Source: Lamellibrachia columna
Taxonomy: Eukaryota; Annelida; Polychaeta; Sabellida; Siboglinidae
Length of the DNA stretch: 64,000 nt
Direction of reading: 5' to 3'
NCBI GenBank assembly: GCA_963662155.1
Contig: OY759267.1
Location: 16,956,061 to 17,020,060, forward strand
The stretch's first letter is position 1. Each line of letters opens with the position of its first letter. Of the stretch, positions 32,269 through 42,900 are shown in pieces. The translations under genes and the position numbers were made by a program. The notes beneath the pieces are model-generated. The model made no database searches. It was not told where the DNA came from and saw nothing but the letters and a program-made list of their open reading frames with translations.

Positions 32269-34639
32269 TCATCGTCTCGCTGGTGTCGACGGCATTCTTT
32301 TTGTCTTCCTACAATGAGAATGCTCCGTCTAGCACTTCCAGTTCTGACACGGTGTAGTTGACATAGTCGTTATTGATGCGTTTTTTAATGGTCGCCATGA
32401 CACGGGCCCCCTTCAGCAGCGACAGCGAGGCACACCGGTACGGCACATCCGTACGATCCCATATTTTATCTATTTTACTTACCGTCATCTCTATATCATC
32501 GCTGCCGCTGATGCTGCTGCTGACTACAGTTATGGTAGCAGCAGCGGCGGTGACAGCAGAGTCGGCAGCGACGATATGATGACCGTCGTCGTCACCCTCA
32601 AAGTCTGACCACGACGGTTGTGTGGATGCGGTGGACGAGGAGAGGTGATATAGTGGCGACATGACGTTTTCATTTTCATACGCGTCTAGCCACTGTTTCG
32701 ACGCTGTCATTCATCGTCTCGCTGGTGTCGACGGCATTCTTTTTGTCTTCCTACAATGAGAATGCTCCGTCTAGCACTTCCAGTTCTGACACGGTGTAGT
32801 TGACATAGTCGTTATTGATGCGTTTTTTAATGGTCGCCATGACACGGGCCCCCTTCAGCAGCGACAGCGAGGCACACCGGTACGGCACATCCGTACGATC
32901 CCATATTTTATCTATTTTACTTACCGTCATCTCTATATCATCGCTGCCGCTGATGCTGCTGCGGACTATAGTTATGGTAGCAGCAGCGGCGGTGACAGCA
33001 GAGTCGGCAGCGACGATATGATGACCGTCGTCGTCACCCTCAAAGTCTGACCACGACGGTTGTGTGGATGCGGTGGATGAGGAGAGGTGATATAGTGGCG
33101 ACATGACGTTTTCATTTTCATACGCGTCTAGCCACTGTTTCGACGCTGTCATTCATCGTCTCGCTGGTGTCGACGGCATTCTTTTTGTCTTCCTACAATG
33201 AGAATGCTCCGTCTAGCACTTCCAGTTCTGACACGGTGTAGTTGACATAGTCGTTATTGATGCGTTTTTTAATGGTCGCCATGACACGGGCCCCCTTCAG
33301 CAGCGAGGCACACCGGTACGGCACATCCGTACGATCCCATATTTTATCTATTTTACTTACCGTCATCTCTATATCATCGCTGCCGCTGATGCTGCTGCTG
33401 ACTATAGTTATGGTAGCAGCAGCGGCGGTGACAGCAGAGTCGGCAGCGACGATATGATGACCGTCGTCATCACCCTCAAAGTCTGACCACGACGGTTGTG
33501 TGGATGCGGTGGACGAGGAGAGGTGATATAGTGGCGACATGACGTTTTCATTTTCATACGTGTCTAGCCACTTTTTCGACGCTGTCATTCATCGTCTCGC
33601 TGGTGTCGACGGCATTCTTTTTGTCTTCCTACAATGAGAATGCTCCGTCTAGCACTTCCAGTTCTGACACGGTGTAGTTGACATAGTCGTTATTGATGCG
33701 TTTTTTAATGGTCGCCATGACACGGGCCCCCTTCAGCAGCGACAGCGAGGCACACCGGTACGGCACATCCGTACGATCCCATATTTTATCTATTTTACTT
33801 ACCGTCATCTCTATATCATCGCTGCCGCTGATGCTGCTGCTGACTATAGTTATGGTAGCAGCAGCGGCGGTGACAGCAGAGTCGGCAGCGACGATATGAT
33901 GACCGTCGTCGTCACCCTCAAAGTCTGACCACGACGGTTGTGTGGATGCGGTGGACGAGGAGAGGTGATATAGTGGCGACATGACGTTTTCATTTTCATA
34001 CGTGTCTAGCCACTTTTTCGACGCTGTCATTCATCGTCTCGCTGGTGTCGACGGCATTCTTTTTGTCTTCCTACAATGAGAATGCTCCGTCTAGCACTTC
34101 CAGTTCTGACACGGTGTAGTTGACATAGTCGTTATTGATGCGTTTTTTAATGGTCGCCATGACACGGGCCCCCTTCAGCAGCGAGGCACACCGGTACGGC
34201 ACATCCGTACGATCCCATATTTTATCTATTTTACTTACCGTCATCTCTATATCATCGCTGCCGCTGATGCTGCTGCTGACTATAGTTATGGTAGCAGCAG
34301 CGGCGGTGACAGCAGAGTCGGCAGCGACGATATGATGACCGTCGTCGTCACCCTCAAAGTCTGACCACGACGGTTGTGTGGATGCGGTGGACGAGGAGAG
34401 GTGATATAGTGGCGACATGACGTTTTCATTTTCATACGTGTCTAGCCACTTTCTCGACGCTGTCATTCATCGTCTCGCTGGTGTCGACGGCATTCTTTTT
34501 TTTGTCTTCCTACAATGAGAATGCTCCGTCTAGCACTTCCAGTTCTGACACGGTGTAGTTGACATAGTCGTTATTGGTGCGTTTTTTAATGGTCGCCATG
34601 ACACGGGCCCCCTTCAGCAGCGACAGCGAGGCACACCGG
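32004..34639 (-). repeat. Tandem array of ~440-bp chimeric gene units
   Basis: Five units (starts of the MTASKQW-like frame at 32710, 33152, 33588, 34030, 34466) sit between an unrearranged downstream copy (32268) and an unrearranged upstream gene end (34510-34639). Periods are 442 or 436 bp; the short form lacks 6 bp (Ser-Leu) at about 33302 and 34182. Each unit contains the last 45 or so codons of the RPA-like gene (PYRCASL, ARVMATIKKR, NDYVNYTVSELEVLDGAFSL), a 40-nt spacer, and the first ~88 codons of the next gene up to WDRTD. All five share the same junction. Confidence 0.93.
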
Positions 34640-35009
34640 TCTTCGTCTGACGTCATAGCGACGTAGCTGTTAGCGGTGAAGCCCAGTGCTTTTGCTGCCA
34701 TTTCATTGAATAGAGTGACCCAAATTTCTGTCCCGATCCAGTCCTGGAGGACACGCAGGGCGAACCTGTACACGGGAACTGTTTGCCATTGGTGCATGGT
34801 ACAATAGTAGCCATTGTTCTGTTGCTGGACGCCTTTGAGACAGTGCGCGCGTGATGCATAAACTATGTATTTATCTTGCCTTGCGCAATTGACTATTGTT
34901 AACGGTCTTGTAAATTTGTAAGTTCTGTTATTACCTCCGTCTACAGCCGTGTCAGAGTCATCTGCTGCTGCTGTGACGACTGTGCATCGACGAACTTCTG
35001 TGTGGCCAT
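34510..35009 (-). pseudogene. RPA70 C-terminal OB-fold-like protein (single-stranded DNA binding), broken
   Basis: From about 34860 the minus strand reads a zinc-ribbon-like HCLKGVQQQNNGYYCTMH, then YRFALRVLQDWIGTEIWVTL, FNEMAAKALGF, ARVMATIKKRTNNDYVNYTV and SELEVLDGAFSL to TAG at 34510. The order zinc ribbon, W-V-T-L-F-N-E strand block, then basic K-K-R-(T/I)-N strand is that of the C-terminal domain of the large subunit of replication protein A. A first exon may start at 35009 (MATQKFVDAQSSQQQQ), but it meets TAG at 34941-34943 before donor GGAG|GTAATA. An RPA-like protein is sensible next to a protein-primed polymerase. The family call is from motif memory and needs a profile search. Confidence 0.5.
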
Positions 35010-35094
35010 GGCGGTGTCAAGTCGAACATGAAACACAAGAGGAGTCAATGAATCGAGCGAGCGAGTGGTTATGGCCGTTGGAGTGGTGGGTCGC

Positions 35095-35103
35095 TTTATA
35101 TAA
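35095..35103. promoter_or_regulatory. TATA box in the divergent promoter region, copy 1
   Basis: GTCGCTTTATATAACCGCTG lies about 90 bp upstream of the minus-strand ATG at 35009. TTATATAA is symmetrical, so it could serve either direction. Confidence 0.5.
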
Positions 35104-35243
35104 CCGCTGGCTTGGGTTACTCTAGAAGCTTACGTCGACTACGTCAGCTATACCTCGACTGTCTGGGAAAACCGGCGTCGGTTAGCTGACAGTTCTCTGA
35201 CAGGTTTATTGCATCTGTTTTTCGTTGTTAAATTTGGGGTCGC

Positions 35244-35252
35244 TTTATATAG
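35244..35252. promoter_or_regulatory. TATA box, duplicated copy 2
   Basis: GTCGCTTTATATAGCCGCTG repeats the previous block 149 bp further on, within the same duplicated unit. Confidence 0.45.
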
Positions 35253-35495
35253 CCGCTGGCTTGGGTTAATGCGCTTTTCGTTGAATTTGTTATTACTCTA
35301 GAAGCTTACGTCGACTACGTCAGCTGTACGTCGAGTGTCTGGGAGTTGTTTTCGCTTTCCTTTCTGACTTTGTTATTGTTCTAGTGGCTTACGTTGACTG
35401 CACGTCAGCTGTACCTCAGCTGTCTGCATTGTTTAACGCTTGCTATTTAAGACTAGTCATTTCTTTATACGCCTATCGTCATTGCTGCTGTTGCC

Positions 35496-36450
35496 ATGAT
35501 GTCTGCCGTTGCTGTCTTTGCCAATCTACTGGTCGTGTATAATGTCATATGCGACGCACTGACCATAGTGCTGCATCGTTTGTAAGTATATATATATATG
35601 ATATATATATATATATATAGCACGTTTAGTTACTTGTATGAATGATCGGTAATACATAGTTTAACTTTAACACTTTTACATTGCATATATAACACATAGT
35701 TTAACTTTAAAAGACATACTGTTCTACAACTGTGTAACGTTCGGCTATAGATAGTTCTAGTTTAAAAAAGCACGCCTTCATTTGCTTACCGGCCTAAGGC
35801 CGTGGGGTCACCGCTGATAAGGACTGCAATCGGTATGCAGGCCGAGTAGGCGACTGCTAGCGGTCTAGCGATAAAAAAACACCAGTCAACCGACTGCTGG
35901 TCTGGTTCATAGTACGTCTCTCGTTGCTTGGTAACTCTTGTTCTATTAATATACACGAAAGGATCGACTTGCGACTGCTACCGGCCTGGGTCGAAAGTAT
36001 GCCTCTCATTGCTCTCGGGTTTCGCATAGCCTATTAATACACGTGTTGTTTAAGAAATATATAGCGTGCTGTTAACAAAGTATCGACTGTAAGACATATA
36101 TATATAGTGTGCTGTACCGTTAACAAAGGCTCGATTTTTATGTGTCTCTCACTCTGGTCTTCAGCTTCCATCGTCAACAATGGGCGGCTGTTATGGAGGA
36201 ACTCCTTTAAAACATACCAGACGATGACGACGATGATGATGATGATGGCTACAACAGCCCTCTGCTGACAGAAAATTGGAACACGGAATGCGACGAAAAT
36301 GCAGCCTTCATAGACCATAGACAGATGTGGGCCGCAGTAATGACGGAACTTGGTATGATTCGTCCACTCGCGCGAGTAGAGAAAGGGCAACGACCGAGCA
36401 AGTTCCTAGATAGGCGCGGGCAGTCACTGCCACGCCTGCAGTTTGATTAA
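35496..36450 (+). pseudogene. Two-exon plus-strand Polinton gene (membrane N-terminus, acidic middle), premature stop
   Basis: Exon 1 (35496-35581) reads MMSAVAVFANLLVVYNVICD then ALTIVLHR, a signal or anchor, and ends at donor TTT|GTAAGT. Exon 2 (from 36165) follows acceptor CTCTGGTCTTCAG, joins in phase, and reads HRQQWAAVMEELL before an in-frame TAA (36208-36210). The same frame stays open to TAA at 36450, with an eight-Asp run, SPLLTENWNTECDEN, a second HRQMWAAVMTEL, and a basic end. The repeated H-R-Q-x-W-A-A-V-M-x-E-L motif supports the joined frame. TATTTAAG at 35444 may be its TATA box. Unknown family, transcribed away from the rest of the cluster. Confidence 0.5.
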
Positions 36451-36956
36451 TGTCATCGCCCGAAGAACGATGAATAATAGTTATACGCATCAATATTTGA
36501 CAATAAAATACCAATATTTCTTTATATTACTATGCTTTAGTATGATTTGATATATCGTTATTTTTAAATAATAAAGTTTCTTTGTGACTTTATTCGATGA
36601 GGTGTCGTGTCGATTTGTAACGACGAACGAAAATATGACCACGTTTCACCCTGCTACCACATAAAAAAGAGTGGATGAATGTTTATACATACAATGAAAA
36701 AAATTTAGGCATACATGTAGGCTACAGAATACATATTACATTATATCGATAACTTTTCGTTTTATGACGTCTTATGTCCAACACCTATAAAGTCACTATA
36801 TTGCTCCGGTCCCTATGGCTTACGGGTGGGTAGGGTACCGCGGGCGACAACGAGCCGGGGGGTTACGCTTAGCTCCACTCGTTAAACGCCTTGAGCTACG
36901 GTTAGTTTTCTCGCTCCTTGGGATCGGGGTAGCGGTCACGTTAGGGTAGCGGTCAC

Positions 36957-37191
36957 TCCGTTAGGGTCAGGATTCACCGCTGATGACGTCAGGTCGGGGT
37001 CACGTCGCAATCGTCAAAAAGTTGGGGTTACGACGGTTAGGGTTAGCTCCAATCGACTAGGGGACGCTCTAGGGTTACGGGTCACCGCCAGGGGGCGCTC
37101 AGGATACCCAGAATGCTATGCGACCGGAAACCGGATGACCCTCCCAAACTGGTCACCTCTTTTGCTTGGTCATTTCCTCTCATTAACTACT
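36957..37191 (-). repeat. Polinton right terminal inverted repeat
   Basis: Inverse match to the left TIR (18048-18290), ending CATTAACTACT. It lacks the short segment between CTAACCG and GTAACCCCA found on the left and carries an extra GTCACGT block, so the two arms have diverged by indels as well as substitutions. Confidence 0.93.
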
Positions 37192-37197
37192 GACTAG
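37192..37197. repeat. Polinton target-site duplication, right copy
   Basis: GACTAG, identical to 18042-18047. Confidence 0.93.
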
Positions 37198-37744
37198 CTT
37201 ATTTATAGTACTCTGGAAATTATGTATGGTATTTGGGTTAGGGGTAACAAATATTTACTCTGGAAATAACATCACATAATGACTCAATTTCCTTATTTAA
37301 AAGTTATGGCTTATTTTTTTCAGTGTCTTTGATCTACTGGTGACAATATCTAAAAAAGAGCATTTTTTAGAGGAAACTCGTAAAATGGCAAGCAAAAGGT
37401 GTATTGGGTATTTGGGGTTGGGTCTATTTTCAGTGTTCAGAACAATACTTTTGTGCTTAAAACGGGGATTAGATTTCAGTGCAAACGATTGGAGGATGGG
37501 TCACATTCCTTTGCACAAAATTGTGGGAGCGCTCCCTAAGATTGAATTTATAGATACACATTGGCTTAGATTATAAAAATGGTAACTCAGGTGTAAGGTA
37601 TATCTAAAAAAACAATATGCTAATGGGAGTCATAGTTTAAGAAAAAATATATGTAAAATAGTGGTGGTAGGAAGCCCTAAGTACCTGCACTCGTCTAGTA
37701 TTCTTGTATTTCTGACTTTGTCATTGAAGGAGCTATATGTTGAC

Positions 37745-38040
37745 AGAGAACTTGTATTTGGAATTAATGACAGTGACATGTAGTGTTCCTCAAGGATCAA
37801 TACTATGTCCACTTCTTTTCATCTTTTACATGAACAACATTGTTAAAACAACAAATATATTTAACTTCATATTATCTGCAGATGACACAAATATGTTTCA
37901 CTCGCACACACATTTTACTAGGCTTGTTAAAGAAGTAAATTCGGAACTCGATAAGATATCAGCTTGGTTTCATTCTACTAACAAACTATCATTATATATG
38001 TTCCTGAAAATAAAAAATACAATAAACACGATGTTGTAAT
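37745..38040 (+). mobile_element. LINE reverse transcriptase fragment
   Basis: The plus frame reads VTCSVPQGSILCPLLFIFYM (RT block 4), FNFILSADDTNMFHSH (the F-A-D-D catalytic box with the first residues changed to S-A-D-D), and ISAWFHSTNKLSL. The rest of the element is absent. Confidence 0.72.
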
Positions 38041-38287
38041 TAAAATAAAGGGTATTAATATAAATCAAGTTACTTCAACACATTTTTTTTAATAAAGCAA
38101 ATTTACCAGACTATATATTATAAACCCTGTATTTCACATTAATTCTCCCTCATTTTCAGTACTATCAAAGAGCCTTATACTGATAAGAGGTGACACTCCC
38201 CCATTCATTGTAATCCAACTGCTGGCAGCCCCTCCAGTGCCCAGCTGTACTAAGCCAGGGCATCTGACAGCTAATCCACTGATAGCT

Positions 38288-39224
38288 ATGCCAAGAAAGA
38301 AAGGTGGAGAGATTTGTGCTGCTATAGGATGTCACAATACACATTACAACAGCAATGTGTCCATGTTCCGACTCGGTGTCCAAAGGTAAGATTTATGAAA
38401 TATGTCATTAGAAATTAAGTAATAAAACATCTGCCAACAACTATGTCTATGTGAACTACACACCCTATTATTTTCTATCAAGGCCTGTATTTACAGCAAG
38501 TCACTTTGCTTATCTGGTGTTAGTTAGTGTAATTAATGCAGATTACAGTACCACTGAAGTAACTAATTATAACATGGTTTGGTAATAGGACCTCATGGGC
38601 CCATGCACAGTTGCACACACTATCTGTCCCGGAATAGTTCCATTTAATGAATGTTTCCCAAACATTTACGACTTAAATGAAGCACATGAAAATGAAGCAT
38701 TCTGAAATTATAATGTATCAACTGTCTCTCAGTCACGATAGGCTTCTGGAGTTATCTGCTACAGCAGAAATGCTATAAATTGTTTTCTAAAACTTCATAT
38801 TGTACTTAACCTATATGTTGTGACAATTTGCAGATGCCAAAAGTGGGTTCAGAATACTAGGCATGAAGACCTTCGTTCAGTCACGCCAGATCATCTCTAC
38901 AAGAGTTATCACTTGTGTGAGAATCATTTTGAAGAATCACAATTCAAAAACAAAGATAACAAGAAAGCTGGGATCATATGGTGTGCCATACCAACTTTGT
39001 TCAATGTGCCAAACCCACCACCCAAGGTCACACCTACAAGGCCAAAGAGAAAACAACCAGTGCACACAATGACACCTCCACAGAGAAAACAACCAGTGCA
39101 CACAATCACACTTCCACAGAGAAAACAACCAGTGCACACAATCACACCTCCACAGAGAAAACAACCAGTGCACACAATGACACCTCCACAGAGAATGCAT
39201 AAGAGTATTTACTCTATTGACTGA
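38288..39224 (+). CDS. THAP-domain protein with C-terminal 12-residue repeats
   Basis: Exon 1 (38288-38385) reads MPRKKGGEICAAIGCHNTHY and then a Met-Phe-Arg-Leu strand, ending at donor CAAAG|GTAAGA. Exon 2 (38834-39224) follows acceptor ACAATTTGCAG in phase: RCQKWVQNTRHEDL, SYHLCENHFEESQF and WCAIPTLFNVPNPPP. This is the C2CH zinc-dependent DNA-binding THAP module: Cys-10 and Cys-15, Cys-Glu-Asn-His, and the closing A-(V/I)-P-T-L-F. After the domain come four to five repeats of RKQPVHT(M/I)TPPQ (36-bp units, about 39045-39200), then a stop. It is short (about 160 residues). THAP proteins are transcription factors or transposase-derived; which applies here is open. Confidence 0.75.
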
Positions 39225-39947
39225 CCCTAATTGATAATGCTGCATGAAGTAGCAATATTTTACATATGTTTCTCTTTTTTGTTCCATGTTAATTGGATGT
39301 TATATACCTTATTTATGTATATATTACTAAAAACCTACTAAATATATGAAAATGAAGCATTTGTTTATTTTCCGAATCAGAACATTTTAAATGACTAACA
39401 AGTTGAAAATAGTGCATAGATTATAATATTCTTGGCTAAAAATAAAAACTTTACATTTTACAATCATAATAATTACTAAATCTAACTACTTAGCTATAGG
39501 GGAAATTATGTCGAACAAATAATTCTGCTGATTAGCTGACTACCAATTTCAAGAAAGTATTTAGTGAGCGCAAAAGAATAGCACGACACCGCGGCAGTGC
39601 ATATAAACAGCGCCGCGTTAGGCAATCGCTATAGCCTCGATACTAATTATAGCCTCTGTTATCACACAATATATTTATATACGTAAAATAATCACACAAG
39701 TTATTCCATTTTAGTTATACTATGTATACTAACAATTATACTGGAAAACATTATGTATTACTAACGCAAACCACCTTTACAACAACGCGGAATCCTGGCC
39801 CGCTCCTAATCACGGCCCTTAACCGTCGCGGGCCGAGAGTAGGCGGAAAATCCTGGCATAAGCTGATTCACGCGAGTTTGTCGTGGCCAATAGATAGTCC
39901 ACGTTAAGTACACAAAGGTTTCGTGTAATTTCCCACAACGCCACCAA
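39225..39947. other. Intergenic, THAP gene to GGCT gene
   Basis: AT-rich; includes candidate AATAAA signals for the THAP gene near 39440. A TATAAAC near 39602 and GC-rich flanks may belong to the GGCT promoter, but this is not certain. Confidence 0.35.
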
Positions 39948-42900
39948 ATGGCAGGAAAATTTCATTATTTCGCTTACGGGAGCAACATTTTGAAAGAACG
40001 ACTTCAACTGAATAATCCGTCGGCTGTTTTTAAAACAGTAGGAACACTTAAGGTAGGTTACTTGACTCACTTGACTCACTTGACTCGAGTCGACCGGGGT
40101 CGGGGACCGCTGTGCCACTTCCATTGTCATTCTAACAGAACTAGAGTAGAGAACAGTCTTATTTGTCCCGCCAGTCAATGTACTCTTAAGGCGCAAAGCG
40201 TAAAATTGGCTTACTAATAAAAAAATGTATTCACGATAAACCTTATAAAATATACATTTAGTGCTGGGTTAAGATTGTTCCATATCTTCGGACTGGTGAC
40301 GGCTATTGAAGTTATGAATATTTGAGTTCGTGCTTGTGGTACTTGTCTCCTTGTGTGAGATCAAGTGCTTCGATTCGAGACACTTGAGACTGGCTGAAAC
40401 ATCTCACACATGTATTGTGGGGCGAGTCTTTTACTGACTTGTAAACCAATTATGCTTGTCTGGTTTTACACCCTCTGGTAATCGTAATGGTAGCTAATGT
40501 AGCTGCTTCATGAGTGGGGCACTTTCTGCTCTGTATTCAGAGTCTGATGATTCTGGCAGCACGTTTCTGTAGTTTGAGGATCCGCTCTGATGACGGTGCA
40601 TTGCCCCAAATTGTGCTGTAGTAATCCAAGTGTGGTAGAATATAGCAGTTATAAAAATGTTTTCCTTGTTTGAAATGAGAGGTATTTCTTTATTCGGCAG
40701 AGAAGTGTGAGGTAGCCAGCAATCGTGCGGTGTATATTTTGCACGTGTGAGGAAATGGTCTATTTTGAGCCCGAGTAGTTTTTCACTCTCCACCACTTTA
40801 ACAACATTTAACAAAGCAAGATTTAACAAGATTGCCCTCCAAGGCAAAGGCCCACATGGCAAGTGGACAAGGAAACCATTGGCTTATTGAAAGTCCAAAA
40901 TTTTTAATCTGTGTAATCCCACTCCTGAGATGTGTCAGCCTTGTTTTTAAACATATTCATGCTGCTAGCAGTTACACAACGTCACAATCTGTAGATAATT
41001 TGTTCCATTCATTGATTGTCCTCTATGAGAACAAGTACTTCCTGATATCCAATCTACACTGATCCTTTACTAATGTTACCTCATGTCCTCTTGTTCTATT
41101 ATATTTCTTGAGTGAAAAAAAAACATTTCTATCAATATTTTCATACCCATTCAATACCTTAGACTTCAATTTGATCTCCTCTTAACTGCCTTGTCTCGAA
41201 TAATTTTAGTTACTCTCCAGTGTATTCTTTCAAGCATATCAGGGCTTAAAATTCGCTTGAAAATCTAGGGGCCAGCTGGCCCCTGAACTTTCAAAATTAG
41301 GGGCCAGCAATGAAATTTAGGGGCCAATTGGCCAGGATACCAGGTTTCATATATTAATTACTAAATACTATGGTCGTGCGTAACGCCAGCCTATGTATAT
41401 GGCCTAGAGATCATATGGCAATGAGGGAAACACAAAAGAGAAAGCCCAAGTTTGCAGAATTACCTAAGGGAGTGAAAAGAGTGGACAAGTGAAGAATGGA
41501 GGGGCTGGGGGAGGAGCTTTGTGTGAAACAGAGTTTCATGAAGAAGCTGGTGAATAGTTAGTTAAAGTGGGCTGGACTCATGGACCAAATAGAATGGAGA
41601 AGAGTAAGACCCCAATTGACATGGGAGGACTGCGTCACACATTTGGTGGTAGTAGGAGGGGAGTGGAGAACATCACCGAGTGATGTGGGAGCAGAGACAG
41701 GTGGTGGATACAGTAGTGAAATGAGAACAGTGACAGGAGAAGGAAAACAAAAATCTGTCACAAGTATCGATGCCGGTCTCACCCTGTACTTTAGGTGTAA
41801 AGAGAAGAGCAACAACATAATATATATATATACCTGGTACGTAAGTACGTAATGACTAATGTACAATACGTTTGTACTGCATAATAAATAGTATGTATAT
41901 ATGTGTGTGTGAACATGTAGGTTTGTATATAATATACTGACCTCCTTCATCTTTTTAAGTTTTTATTAAATCATATCATTACAATTTGGAACGTGCCAAA
42001 CACTATAAGTTAAGCATAACAAGTATTTCCCAGTTTAATAGCTGAATAACAATAATTATATTTTTAGCATAAAACTGACCATGTATTATTTCTTCTGAAG
42101 TTGTGTAATCATAGCATTAGAAAATTACTTGTATAAACTAGCAGAGAGATTCTGATAAGAATTAGAATTCGGCAGAAAAATCAGAGTCGGTCTAAAACAA
42201 ATGCCGGACTATCGAGTATGTGGAAACTTGTCCCAATACCATGCCATGTGTTGTGATGATGTGGCCATTGCCAATGCAATGCCATTGGGAACCGGCAGTC
42301 GTCATCACAGCAATTAAACATTATAAAATGTATGTTCAAAAGTAATGCAGTATTAGTTAGATATCATAATAATAAAAAACTTGTGTAGCGATGTCAGTTT
42401 GTAATGTAAATCAAACCACGGCACGAAATCATTCGACTTCCCCGTTATCGCCCACGCTCGGCACACAAACTCGTTTCAAAGGTAAGACCCGCAACACGTG
42501 TCACAAGCTAGATGCTACAATTATTTTAATGTTTCGTGAAACAATTATTAAGTGCGGTAATGTGGTAATTACCTTAGTAACTGTGGCGAATACAAGTAGG
42601 CATAACAACGAAAAGATGGGGAACAAGACGAAAACGCAAGTACCAGGTCCATGCCATGGGCATGGCATGTCCATGGCCCGGGCATGGACCGTCCGTGACC
42701 GTGGTCGTAGAGCGCATTCTGAAAGTCTGGCAATGACTTTTGACAAGATACTATTCCAGAGCACCTAAGATCTAAATCTGATTAGATAGTATGATTGTAC
42801 ATCTAACGAAGTGCAGGTGTGATGTGGTAGGTATAACTTGTAAAAAAAGACGTTCATTTCGATGTGCACGTACAACGGTGACGCCTAGTGGTGCGAAACG

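Larger units (their letters stand above)
35088..35425. repeat. Two and a half tandem promoter units
   Basis: Unit 1 (35088-35172) and unit 2 (35236-35347) share the TATA block and CTAGAAGCTTACGTCGACTA + CGTCAGCT; unit 2 has a 25-bp insertion. A partial third unit (about 35366-35425) has CTAGTGGCTTACGTTGACTG and GTCAGCTGTACCTCAGC without a TATA box. The repeats lie between two divergent genes. Confidence 0.75.

Noticed and set aside
36034..36390. 118-codon minus frame with a hydrophobic run (AIIIIIVVIVWYVL)
   Set aside because: The hydrophobic run is the antisense of the GAT repeat coding poly-Asp on the plus strand, where splice sites and a duplicated motif support the gene.
42391..42768. 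125-codon plus frame within GGCT intron 1
   Set aside because: Inside a nested transposon, no family similarity, and driven partly by a palindromic CATGG-rich block.
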